A stretch of DNA of 64,000 bases from Plantago ovata (Eukaryota; Streptophyta; Magnoliopsida; Lamiales; Plantaginaceae): positions 88,522,753-88,586,752 of the forward strand of contig CM051456.1 of NCBI GenBank assembly GCA_028274465.1, read 5' to 3'. This document shows, in pieces, positions 19,573 to 30,642 of this stretch (position 1 is its first letter; each line of letters starts with the position of its first letter). Below the pieces are notes generated by a model, which did no database searches, was not told the DNA's origin, and saw nothing but the letters and a program-made list of their open reading frames with translations. Position numbers and translations under genes: made by a program.

Positions 19573-21221
19573 TGTTGGTCCCTTTAAACAACAAGAAAAG
19601 ACTAGGAGGGGGGGTGAATAGTCTTTTCAAACTTTCGTCGTTTAAAACTTTCTCAACAAGTACTTATTACTCTTCAGTAATGAGTTTGCTGATACTTAAC
19701 TTTCTCAGCAAGCGTAAGTTACTTTACAGTAGCTTGGTTTGCTGATACTTAAAATCAGAGAGCAGAAGTCTTTGATACAATAAGTGCTTTTTCAGTAAGT
19801 AAAGGTTTCAGTAAGTGATGTGAGTGACTGTGTACAGACAAATATGAATTGCTGAAAGCTAAGTACAGTAAGTAAATCACACAAACACTTTTATAGTGGT
19901 ATCTGAGAGTGGCGTAATCTCTCAACTAATCCACTTCGTCCTTTCTAGGACTGAATCCACTAAGATATGATTGAGGTTCCTTACAATCTCCTATCTAGAG
20001 CGATTCAACAGAAACCAAAGCACACTTGCTTTGTCTCCAACCTAAACTAGAGAACGTAACCTTGTTCTCCACCAAACTTGGTACTTTTAATCAGCAAACT
20101 ATGCTCGATTAAGTCCCCCCTGAATATCACGCCTGAAATGGTGTATTTTCAGTTAGAGAGTTTTGGGGTGAGATAACTTAATTATAACTTATTCAGTTAC
20201 AACAAGTAATCTAAGAAACACAACTTGGAATACTTTGCAGTAAACAAGTTTGATTGTTTCTGGTGTCAAGACTTGTTCTTGTTCGAAAGAAAGAACACTT
20301 AACTAATTTCTTAGTCGAGTTTGTTCTACTTCTTCACAAGTAGCTTTTTCAAGCTTTAAGTCTTGGAACGGATCAATGGAAGATGTAGAGAGTTTGAAGG
20401 TATGTGAGTTTTAAGCACAAGTGAGAGTTTGATCACGTTGTTGACACCCTTCAACTCTTCGCCAGATGACCTCTATTTATAGTGCAAGTAAGGAGCCGTT
20501 TGAATTTCAAATCCTAAGGCTTTTGTTCCTTAACATGTCACTATCTTGCTTTTGTACTTTCAGCAGCGTCTTTGTTTGTCTTCTAGTCTTAATGTCCTTC
20601 GCGTGTAAGCTTTGCATTTAATGCATATTTGAATAGAATTCAAACAGTAACATTGGAGCGCAAATTCAAGTACTTTCAGCAAGGGGTCACATATGTTCCA
20701 TCAGCAAGTGGTTAGTCTCAGTTTCAGCAAGCACAACCTACTCTGTCTTTCAGATTTTCACTTATGCAATGTTGTTGCTGAAATTTCCACTTTCTGAGTA
20801 ACACGTGCCTTTGTAGATGCCAGTCTTCAGCAATCTTCTAGTCTTCAGATCTTCGATTTCTTCAAGTCTTCAGATCTTCAAAAGTCTTCAAGATTCTGAG
20901 CGGTTTCTAAATGCTTCAGTAGTTTGTTTGTAATAAACAAAGTACATCGTCAGCAAATGCTTCAATAGGTTATTTTCTTTTCAGAAAGTATGATACATCA
21001 TAAGCTTCAGCATCAATAAGTTATTTTCTTTTCAGAAAATAAAATACATCACACGCAAAAGAAATAAATTATCTAGCACCTAAACTAAGTCATCAGCAAA
21101 CGTTCCTCTTTTACAATGTCCTTAAAATTCTAAATTCCTATGGACCTTAAGAGTACTAGTTACTGGACTTTCCTTAATTTAGCATGGTTGATTGCTCATC
21201 AAAATTACAAGTTTCCTAACA
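19573..21221 (-). repeat. COP-A1 5' LTR
   Basis: 1649 bp, TGTTGGTCCC...TTTCCTAACA on the plus strand, homologous to 24944-26717. It has many TCAGCAA/TTGCTGA half-sites, some paired as nested inverted repeats near 19650-19745. The right end abuts integrase sequence of COP-A2 (ATGTT...). Confidence 0.93.
20471..20482 (-). promoter_or_regulatory. TATA box of the COP-A1 LTR
   Basis: The minus strand reads CTATAAATAGAG, a strong plant TATA box. It is kept in COP-A2 (25840-25851) and in the duplicate (49676-49687). Confidence 0.7.
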
Positions 21222-22388
21222 ATGTTCTTAGGTATTCTCTACCATTGTTAAGAACGAAACACTTGCAACCAAATACTCTTAGATGAGTGATGTTAGGAGG
21301 TCTTCCAACAAACAATTCATAAGGAGTTTTGTTGTATTCCTTAGTAATCAAACATCTGTTTTGAGTATAACAGGCGGTACTAATCGCTTCAACCCAATAA
21401 GCCTCACTTATTTCAGTATCAGCAAGCATTGTTCTTGCGGCTTCTTTCAGAGTACGATTCTTCCGTTCAGCAACACCGTTTTGTTGTGGTGTTCTTACTG
21501 AGGATAACTGATGTTGTATTCCTTTTGAGGTACAACATTCAGTTATGTACTGGTTTACAAACTCACTACCATGGTCTGTCCTTATGACTTTTACCTTGTC
21601 ATTTTTCATGACTTCAAGCTTATTCAGCAAGTTAGGTATTTCAGTCTTGGTTTCAGATTTGTGCTTGATGAATACTACCCAAGTGAATCTTGAATAGTCA
21701 TCTACCACGACTAGACCATACTTCTTACCAGCATAGCTTGTTGAAGAAGATTCAAACAAGTCCATGTGCAAGAGTTGTAAAGATTTTGTAGTTGACGGTA
21801 CTGCCTTGTTCTTGAAAGAAGATTTGGTTTGCTTTCCTTGCTCACATGCATTGAAACACCATCCTTCTTAAAAGTAACCCTAGGTAATCCAACAACAAGT
21901 GCCGCTTTACACAGCTTATTCAGTGTCTTGAAATTTAGATGACTTGTTCGTTTATGCCATAACCATGCTTTTTCAGCAAGGCAATCATGATATGAGACAA
22001 GGCATTTTTCAACAATTGCTGAAGACCAATCAACGGTGTACAAGCCTCCTGATCTTCTTGCAATCATTATTACCTTTTTAGTCTCGAAATCTATAAGTTT
22101 ACATTCATCACTCTTGATTTTGATGAAGTATCCTTTGTCAGCAAACTGACTCATGCTGAAAAGGTTAAACTTAAGATTTTTGACATAAAGAACTCCAGTA
22201 ATGGTTATGCATCCTAACTTCACGTCACCATAGCCTTTTGTAGAACCGGAGCCTCCACCAGCAAACCTTATTGTTGGACCTTTAGACCACCGTCTATAGT
22301 TTATAAGGTTATTCTTGTTGCCCGTCATGTACTTTCCACAACCACTATCAAAGTGCCAGATTGCATCGTTTGTCTCCGTGGCTGAAGT
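21222..22388 (-). pseudogene. pol: COP-A2 protease-integrase fragment
   Basis: It matches 6116-7281 of COP-A1. The protease DSG (WHFDSGCGKYMTG) and integrase acidic residues (HMDLFE, RTDHGSEF, NGVAERKNRT) are present. A one-base deletion near 21856, in the CNACQQGK zinc region, shifts the frame. The fragment ends at REYLRT where the COP-A1 LTR begins. Confidence 0.88.
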
Positions 22389-22468
22389 CTGCACAATCAA
22401 GAGCAAACAAGTTAATTATCCAATAATGGATGTCCATTAACATGTTCAAGAATGCGTCCAGTGGAAAC
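22389..22468 (-). other. Candidate 80-nt gag/pol intron of COP-A2
   Basis: Same donor, branch-like and acceptor bases, and same length, as 7282-7361 in COP-A1. Confidence 0.45.
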
Positions 22469-24831
22469 CCAAGTCTTAAGTTTTTCAACTTTGACTTGTT
22501 TTCTACTTGCTGAGGAACTAGGAGGTTTTGAGCTGAAAGACTTTTGACTCGTGCTGGTCAAATACATTTTCTGATGTGGTGTCTTGCTCGGTTGACCTTT
22601 TTGCTGAACATACTTTTCAGTAAGTTCTTTTCTAGCAAGGTTCCTTCTAGCCCTAGCATTAAGAGTCTTTTCAGAACTCTTAGGCTTGATTTTCTTCATC
22701 TCTTTGAAGTATCTTTGCTGACTTTGCTTATACTCATGAAAGAGTTGACTTTGCTTGGTTTTGAAACTGAGTCCAGTTTTCGGAGAATGCTGAGCTTTTG
22801 CGTCAGCAACCTTACTTGATTCAGGTTTGTCAGCAAAGGACTTCTGATTACTTTTAGTAATCTTGCCTTTAGTCTTAACAACTTGCTTTTCAGCAACTTG
22901 TTTGGCGGGATGCTTCACAACATCCTTTTTCTTTCCAGTTTGCTTCTCAGCAATCTGTTTTCCTTTTAAAGTCTTGTTACTTTGAGTAGCAACAGCGGGC
23001 TTTATGGTCATAGGTACTTGATTGCTTGTTTCAGCAACCTTAGATTGACCAATCTGATAGATTTCTGGTAGACCACTATCAGTAGCACGTACAAAGGAGA
23101 TAGGTGATTTATCTTTACTCAAGATTTCTACATCATCACCTTCATACATTGCGCCTAAACCTTCTTTCTGAGATGGATCTCTCAAATAAGAGTTTAGTTC
23201 AGTCAGCGTATTACTTGCGTCCACATAAGATTTGAAATTGATTTTCATCTTTTTCATCTCTTGGATTTCAGCAAGTAATTTTAGAATTGAGGACTGATAT
23301 TCTTCCAATTCTAATGCCATTTGAGAATTCTTCTCTGTAGCTTCAGCAATCAACTTCTTAAGACGCCTTATTTCAGCATCCTTTTCTTCTGTCTCTTCCT
23401 TCAGCAAGACGTACTTTTCAGTAGTCTGCTTGGTCAAAGTTTCAGCAATTTGTAGTTTCTCTTGCTGTCTGCTCAGAGTTTTCTCAAATCTTTCGATTTC
23501 TCCTTAAATCTTGTCAAGGTCAATCTCGTCTTCACTTTCTGAGTCTGAGTCAGAGGTAGGGTTGTTTACCTGACCGGCCATGAGGCAGAATTCGTAGTTT
23601 GACACATCTGGATAAGCTTCCATAGCTATTCCACAAACTTCTTTGCCAATCTCCACGTCTAGAGTGGCTTCTTCATCGTCGGTGTCTGAACTTTCATCCT
23701 CACTGTCTTCGGAGCTAGTATCAATACACAATGCATCGATTTTTGCTTGAAGCTTCTTCTTTTCTTCAGCAATAAAAGCTCTTTTGAACTTCTTCTTCTT
23801 TTTAGCAGATTTGCCTTTCAGCAAAGGGCAATTAGATTTGAAGTGTCCAGTCTTTTTGCAGTAAAAGCATAAATCATTTCCAGCTGCTGGTTCTTCTGAT
23901 GAAGTAGCTTGCTGAGCTTGCTTGTTCAGCGAGCTAGTCTCATTCTTGTACTTATGGTAGTTGTTACCAAGATGCTTTTTCAGCTTCTCTTTTGCTTTTC
24001 GCCTTTCAAGTTCCTTGCTGATGAATTTCTTCATGTTTTTGACAACCAAAGAGTTTTCATCAGTAGTTTTTTTTTCATTCTTCTTTTCAGAAGATGACGG
24101 CTTTGCAGCAAGAGCAATGTTTTGCGATTTTTCAGCAAATACATTTTCTCTTTGCTTTGTCTCATAGTTGACAGTAGCAAGATGAGAGAACAACTCTGTT
24201 GGTGTAATGTCTGGCATTCCTTGACTGTAATAGAAATTCTGAGTGTGGATCCATTCTTGATTCAGACTTCTGATGATAGTTTTCACTTTCTCAGAATCTG
24301 AGTAAAGGTTTCCAACACCCAAGGCTGTCATTTCACTAACAAGAGTAGTGAATCTGAAATCCAAGTCTTCCAGTGACTCGTTTGTACCTTGCTTAAAGTT
24401 TTGGATCTTTAATTTAAGTACTTCAAGTTTGTTTTCCTTGGTTTTGTCAGATCCAGCACAAAGATCTTGAACCATTTTCCAAGCTTCTTTGCAGTCTTAG
24501 CACCCCACAGTTTGCACTGTATGGTATCCGGAGTTGATCGAATGATGATATTTCTTGCTTGGCCATCAAGACGGAATCTGTTAGCTTCGTCAGAAGTCCA
24601 TTCCTCTCTTAGTTTTGGCACAACCATATCTGATGGTTCGCCTAGGATAGTTTCCTTTCCAGCTTCAGTGGTCTTGTGAGGGAAACTCCTTTCAACCTTA
24701 GTGATCTTGATAGGTCCATCATTAATGACGGTGACCATCTCATCACTAATGGCCTCAAGATGTAGCATCATGTTGTTTCGCCATTTCTCGTAATTTTCCA
24801 GCTTCAGCAAGGGAGCATCTCCTACAGACAT
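22412..24831 (-). pseudogene. gag: COP-A2 gag with a frameshift and a stop
   Basis: The uninterrupted relative of the COP-A1 gag. The product begins MSVGDAPLLKLENYEKWRNN, then shows the capsid region, the CCHC knuckle CFYCKKTGHFKSNC, the acidic linker, the coiled coil and a basic tail. A one-base deletion near 24482 (in the KEAWKMV region) and a CAA-to-TAA change at 23504-23506 (DLDKI*GEIERF) break it. It supplies the empty site that proves the ATH-B insertion in COP-A1. Confidence 0.9.
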
Positions 24832-24929
24832 CCTGTCAGCAAAGCACTACAATACTGATCAAGTGAGAGTGATTTACGGAAAGCACCTAAGGGGATCTAG
24901 GTTCAGTGCTGAAGGTTAAAGAACCTCCA

Positions 24930-24941
24930 GCTCTGATACCA
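24930..24941 (-). promoter_or_regulatory. COP-A2 primer-binding site, tRNA-iMet
   Basis: TGGTATCAGAGC on the minus strand, two bases from the LTR. Confidence 0.93.
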
Positions 24942-24943
24942 CT

Positions 24944-26717
24944 TGTTGGTCCCTTTAAACAACAAGAAAAGACTAGAGGGGGGGGGGTGAATAGTCTTTT
25001 CAAACTTTCGTCGTTTAAAACTTTCTCAGCAAGTGCTTATTACTTTTCAGTAATGAGTTTGCTGATACTTAACTTTCTCAGCAAGCGTAAGTTACTTTTC
25101 AGTAGCTAGGTTTGCTGATACTTAAAATCAGAGAGCGGAAGTCTTTGATACAATAAGTGCTCTTTCAGTAAGTAAAGGTTTCAGCAAGTGATGTGAGTGA
25201 CTGTGTACAGACAGATATGATTTGCTGAAAACTAAGTACAGTAAGTAAATCACACAAACACTTTTATAGTGGTATCTGAGAGTGGCGTAATCTCTCAACT
25301 AATCCACTTTGTCCTTTCTAGGACTGAATCCACTAAGATATGATTGAGGTTCCTTACAATCTCCTATCTAGAGCGATTCAAACAGAAACCAAAGCACACT
25401 TGCTTCGTCTCCAACCTAATCTAGAGAACGTAACCTTGTTCTCCACCAAACTTGGTACTTTTAATCAGCAAAACTATGCTCGATTAAGTTCCCCTTGAAT
25501 ATCACGCCTGAAAGGGTGTATTTTCAGTTAGAGAGTTTTGGGGTGAGATAACTTAATTATAACTTATTCAGTTACAACAAGTAATCTAAGAAACACAACT
25601 TTGAATACTTTGCAGTAAACAAGTTTGATTGTTTCTGGTGTCAAGACTTGTTCTTGTTCGAAAGAAAGAACACTTAACTAATTTCTTAGCCGAGTTTGTT
25701 CTACTTCTTCACAAGTAGCTTTTTCAAGCTTTAAGTCTTGGAACGGATCAATGGCAGTATAGAGAGTTTGAAGGTGAGTTTAAGCACAAGTGAGAGTTTG
25801 ATCACGTTGTTGACACACTTCAACTCTTCGTCGGATGACCTCTATTTATAGTGAAAATAAGGAGCCGTTTGAATTTTAAATTCCAAGGCTTTTGATCCTT
25901 AAGATGTCACTATCTTGCTTTTGTACTTTCAGCAGCGTCCTTGTTTGTCTTCTAGTCTTCATGTCCTTCGCGTGCATGCTTTGCATTTAATGCTTATTTG
26001 AATAGAATTCAAACAGTAACATTAGAGCGCAAAAGTAAGTACTTTCAGCAAGAGGTCACATATGTTCCATCAGCAAGTGGTCAGTCTCAGTTTCAGCAAG
26101 CACAACCTACTCTGTCTTTCAGATTTTCACTTATGCAATGTTGTTGCTGAAGTTTCCACTTTCTGAGCAACATGTGCCTTTGTAGATACCAGTCTTCAGA
26201 AATCTTCTTGTCTTCAGATCTTCGAATTCTTCAAGTCTTCAGATCTTTGAATTCTTCAAGTCTTCAGATCTTCGATAATCTTCAAGATTCTGAGCGGTTT
26301 CTAAATGCTTCAATAGTTTGTTTGTAAAAACAAAGTACATCATCAGAAAATGCTTCAATAGGTTATTTTCTTTACATAAAATAAGATACATCATAAGCTA
26401 AAGCTTCAATAAGTTATTTTCTTTTCAGAAAATAAAATACATCATAAGCTAAAGCTTCAATAAGTTATTTTCTTTTCAGAAAATAAAATACATCATAAGC
26501 TAAAGCTTCAATAAGTTATTTTCTTTTCAGAAAATAAAATACATCATAAGCGGTAAAAACCAACCTATCTAACACCTAATCTAAGTCTTCAGCAAACGTT
26601 CCTCTTTTACAATGTCCTTAAAATTCTAAATTCCTATGGACCTTAAGAGTACTAGTTACTGGACTTTCCTTAATTTAGCATGGTTAATTGCTCATCAAAA
26701 TTACAAGTTTCCTAACA
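24944..26717 (-). repeat. COP-A2 5' LTR
   Basis: 1774 bp, TG...CA, longer than the COP-A1 LTR mainly through extra 51-bp repeats in U3. TATA box at 25840-25851. TCTTCAGATCTTC-type imperfect tandem repeats lie at about 26191-26290. Confidence 0.93.
26353..26552. repeat. Four 51-bp tandem repeats in the COP-A2 U3, each with a hairpin
   Basis: Units start at 26353, 26404, 26455 and 26506. Each holds TTATTTTC and GAAAATAA around a 6-base centre; the first unit is diverged. COP-A1 has about two units at the matching place, so copy number varies within the family. Confidence 0.88.
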
Positions 26718-26848
26718 TGAGTGCCGCCTACTCATACATATCAATTGCGGACTAGCAAGTAATGGGTGCCGCCTACCCATGCATATGACAGATGCGGTCC
26801 GGAAACTATTGGGTACCGCCTACCCATACAATAAAAGCGGACTAACGA
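26718..26848. repeat. Three tandem units (45-47 bp) with a covarying hairpin
   Basis: Each unit begins with a 5-bp-arm hairpin: TGAGT...ACTCA at 26718-26734, then TGGGT...ACCCA at 26763-26779 and 26810-26826, around GCCGCCT or ACCGCCT. The unit ends in a GCGGAC- or GCGGTCC-type string. Confidence 0.75.
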
Positions 26849-28126
26849 TATTTAAATACAATATTTAAATAATAAATTGCTCATGTAGACATTCAATACA
26901 TGTGATACAACCAAGTTGGAGCATATAAGTAGTTGTTGTGGATTATTATCATTATATGTAAGTCATAAATCTAATTTATAAATTCTCCAAGAATATTCAA
27001 AAACTTTTAGAACAAGTTTTAATAATAATATAATTTTCCAAAGCATTACATTACTATTAAAATGTAGTTTATAAACTATTTATAAACTAACAAACATGTT
27101 ACTACATATTATAAACTTATATTTATGTCTCTAACATTTTAATTACTTTCCCAAAGTGTTAAGACGGTTTAAACATCATTTATAAACTATTTATAAACCA
27201 AATTATAAGTTTCAGAAACTCTAGGGGCCCTTTTGATATTCGCAGAATGATGAAATTAAGTTTCTGGGTCACTTTGAAAACATTCAGAAAAGTAAGGGTC
27301 CAATCGCAATACTCAGAAGTTCAGGGGCTTTAGCCCCAATAAGACAGAAACGGTCAAATTGGGACACAAGTCCCTGGAGTCTTCCTTCTTGACTATTAGC
27401 AACCCACATATTTTCTGCAATCTTTCAATTAAGTCCCTGTAACTAAGAAAGTTTTCTAAAACCTTCAATCATCATCTCAACTCGAATCTAAGGTCCACAA
27501 ACATGTTCTAAACATCACACACCATCCAAAACAAGTTTTAAATGCATTCAAATCGTTCAAAACGGAAGAAGCATTTTTTTTTTTAATTTTTTATAACTGA
27601 TCGGGTTGAACGGAATTGATCCAATCAATTCCGTTCGACACGATTCTTGCTTGTATCATTCTTCCCATGTTCAAGTGACTCTTCTCCATACGATTATGGT
27701 TTGATTCGGGACTTATGGTTACAAAGCTTGAAATCACCATTAATGGAGTCTTCAAGCTCCATAATCCACAAACCAATCAATCCTTGATTCTTAAAAGGGA
27801 TTGAGGAGAAGGAGAGAATGGAAGGGTAGAAAGGAGGTGGTGGTCTTAGGAGGTGGTGGAGCCAAGCTCCACTGCTCCACCGTTTGTCGGTCGACAGAAA
27901 CAGAAAGAGTCGACCAAGTTGACCATTTTTTTTTTTTTAATTTCCATTTTTCTTATTGTCCAATAAAAGGATTCTGGAAATAAAATACATACAACATTAA
28001 AACCCATCTTTCTTTTCTTTAAATCCAATTAAAGAATCTGAAAAATTTAAACATTTACATACATATAATAATCCACAACAACATTTAATATAAATCATAA
28101 ACGAATATAGTCATTGAATCAGCCTG
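26849..28126. other. Non-coding interior of COP-E
   Basis: AT-rich, with no protein-like frame on either strand. T-runs occur at about 27576-27590 and 27927-27940. Small frames here match no family I know. Confidence 0.6.
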
Positions 28127-28138
28127 GCTCTGATACCA
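28127..28138 (-). promoter_or_regulatory. COP-E primer-binding site, tRNA-iMet
   Basis: TGGTATCAGAGC (then CAGGC) on the minus strand, one base from the LTR. Confidence 0.92.
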
Positions 28139-28139
28139 C

Positions 28140-30009
28140 TGTTAGCAATTGTGAAAAAATTTGCCTCTAAGGCTAAGCAGCGGAAGTTTGAAATTTTTAT
28201 TTCTCACTAAACTGATATGACTATATTACGTTTATTATGCTAGAAGATAATCACTTACGTGTCCTCCAACAGATAAGCAAATTCACCGGGCAGCTGTTCC
28301 TCAATCTCTAGAAAAAGCTTTGCAATCCTCCTCGTCCGGTAACTGGTTGATTTCTTCGTCTTCTGAAATGAAATTCTTGTCAATGGAATCTCCAAGATGG
28401 CTCATCAACAGTTTTGATTGCTTCCTTCGACCTCGATATCCACGGGCAGTGTCTCTACCAAGAACGCTAGGATGTTCTTCTGTATTTTGAGCTTCTTAGA
28501 GAGAAAATGTCTTTCTGACTATCAGAGAGTATTTTCTTACGTATGTTGGAATGAGACTTATTTTCTTTCTTTCTGATTTAGTTAGTTTGTTTGTTCAGAA
28601 AATCACGTAAGATTTTACCAAGTAAATCTTATTGACTAGGAGACTTCAAAAGTCATCAAAATAACTAACAAACAGATAAAGATAAAAGAAAAAAGAAAAT
28701 AGGAGTGAGAGAGAAAGAAGAAGCAACGTGATTTGCAGCTGCCTCTCGTGCTGGGCCGCTGGCCCATGTTGGGCCAGCTGGTCCAACTCCCTTTCTCCTC
28801 ACTCTATTCATTTCCTTTGGGTTTCATCCTAAAATCCCGTCCAAGTGCACAAGTCTTCAATTAATTAATTAAATCCAATTTAAATTAATTAATTATATTT
28901 ATAAAATATATTCCACATATAATAAATTAATATTAATCCAATTAATAATAATTCCATTATATATATTTATGTATGATAATTTAATATTAATCTAATTAAT
29001 ATTTAATCCAATATACATAGCTCGTTAGAAACACCACCTTGAAGTGTGACCCATAGGGCCTTGCATATTAAGCAATAATCTAATTAAGGTCATAATAAAT
29101 TCCTAGACAATTTATCAGACAATATTAATATGCAAGGAACGTTTGTGAGGAAAACAAACCACCTGTAGCGTAGGGTACTTTGATGATACGGTCCCTTCAT
29201 TCATGAATACTCGAATGAGTCTAGAATATGGTTATGTGTCTATTCTAATAACTTTATTCATGGTCTCTCAATCTTATTAGTCGATGTATGAATTATGTCC
29301 AAACACCATTTTGACATATTCAGATACGGTGGCCACCGGTTTTATGATCGCACTAAATATGAGAAGTGAGTATTCTCTCCTTGTATCTATTACGGAGGAA
29401 TGAATCCTATCTTGGCCCAATCACTCACACCATATGCTTCATAATGTACCCAACACATGCCGTATCTACCCTACTTTAAGAGTGCAAGCGTTGCGCATGG
29501 TCAAAGTACATTATTTCACATATGATGTAGTATTGGCCTCAAGTCTAAGAACTACTAACATCACCATACACACCGATACTACCATAGACACTTAAATAGC
29601 TTTACCAAATGGTTTCTCGGTTGGGTATGCCAACACTCTCCAAAGTGTTCATATGTCCATTATGAATAACCAAGTTCATTCGTAGCAGTGAGACCTACTA
29701 CATCCTCGAAGGATCTAATGCAACATATGCTAGCTTCAATCGCATCATTGATATCCCATATCTCAATGACCTTCAGCTAGTGGCTTATTTTAGGACTTAA
29801 TTATTGGCACACAAGCTCTCACTAACTTGGTGATTACCTTAAGTCCTTGGGAACATTTTATTGAATAATTCAAACAACCAAATATAATATTCATAAAATG
29901 CAATGCCAATTGTATTTAATAATGTATAAATAAATAAATACAATAACTGAATGTGATCAAGTACATATCGTCCCTATCGTAGGTTGTCTCCTGGACATAT
30001 ATACTTTCA
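28140..30009 (-). repeat. COP-E 5' LTR
   Basis: 1870 bp, TGTTAGCAAT...ATACTTTCA on the plus strand. Unlike COP-A in sequence. An AT-rich block at about 28860-28995 is mostly missing from the second unit's copy. Confidence 0.85.
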
Positions 30010-30642
30010 GTGTTGCCCAGGAGGTTGAACAACACCTTACCCAACACTTCTGGACTGTCTTGCGAAATTATGTGATTTCAATTTTTGTTAATGTTTTTTT
30101 CTTTTTTTTTTTGAGTCTAGGTAAACTCTATGATTTGTGTCTAAGTGGTGGTGTACATGTAGGTCTGCATTAAGGGGGAATGCGCATTTCCATTGGGGAT
30201 TATAAAGGATCGTGTTTTGTTTTTATTTAAAGTGACTACTTAAGTTATTCTCTCTATACAAAGATCCTCCATTAGTTTGATACCTAAAGTTTATTTTGCT
30301 ATCTTGATCATGAATCCTTTCATAATTTTTTTATTCCTAGTTTTGGTATACCATATATCTTGTGCTTTGGTCTCTAACCTTTTACAGATATAATTTTGGA
30401 GCATATCAAAACAAGTTTTCTGGAAGATCTTGACAGTTATGCAAGTGTGCCCTTACCTTTTCCACAGATCCAAACATGCCCTTAAAAGTTAGTTTAATAT
30501 TTTTTAAACAAAACCTCTCCACCTTTCCCACAACTCCACAACTCACTCGCTCTCTCTCTCTCCCGTTCACTGTCCACTGAACCCTTACCTCAACCTAGCA
30601 ATCTCCATAGCCAAAATTGTTGTTTTTCGTCCCAATCTACCC
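30010..30642 (+). other. LTR-D leader region
   Basis: Non-coding by appearance. It has a T-run (30096-30113), an AAGGGGGAATGCG motif at 30172 and a CTCTCTCTCTCTCCC stretch at 30549-30563, shortly before the ATG. A fragment at 30024-30075 reads as EVEQHLTQHFWTVLRNYVI but is too short to assign. Confidence 0.5.

Larger units (their letters stand above)
1..21221 (-). mobile_element. COP-A1: Ty1/copia-type LTR element, 3' end off the window, split by ATH-B
   Basis: Read right to left it shows a 5' LTR (19573-21221), a tRNA-iMet primer site, gag (19411 to 18329, then 8587 to 7305 after the ATH-B interruption), protease and integrase (7281 to 5677), a 0.9-kb spacer and a long accessory frame (4732 to the left edge). 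Protease followed directly by integrase is the Ty1/copia order. Where reverse transcriptase and RNase H should follow, there is only the spacer and the accessory frame, so the element looks non-autonomous. Without ATH-B it is at least 11.4 kb. Its right LTR abuts the integrase of COP-A2, so it inserted into a relative. Membership of 1-5676 in this element is inferred from position and shared TTGCTGAA-type words, not from a visible 3' LTR. Confidence 0.85.
21222..26717 (-). mobile_element. COP-A2: second copy of the COP-A family, truncated by COP-A1
   Basis: 5' LTR 24944-26717, primer site, gag and protease-integrase, cut at 21222 by the COP-A1 LTR. The rest of integrase and the 3' part lie beyond the left edge or are lost. 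All coding frames carry lesions. It sits in COP-E, whose sequence resumes at 26718. Confidence 0.92.
26718..30009 (-). mobile_element. COP-E: copia-type element, 5' LTR and non-coding interior
   Basis: The right LTR (28140-30009) and tRNA-iMet primer site set the orientation. The 1.4 kb to the left has no coding frame and is cut by COP-A2 at 26717. It could be a large non-coding derivative or a truncated element. The other LTR is not in the window. The flank to the right belongs to LTR-D. Confidence 0.75.

Noticed and set aside
27591..28028. Small minus-strand frames in the COP-E interior
   Set aside because: About 60 codons, no recognisable motif, in AT-rich non-coding sequence; conservation in unit two only reflects the duplication.
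30024..30075. Possible coding remnant (EVEQHLTQHFWTVLRNYVI)
   Set aside because: Too short and matches no family I can name; it may be chance.
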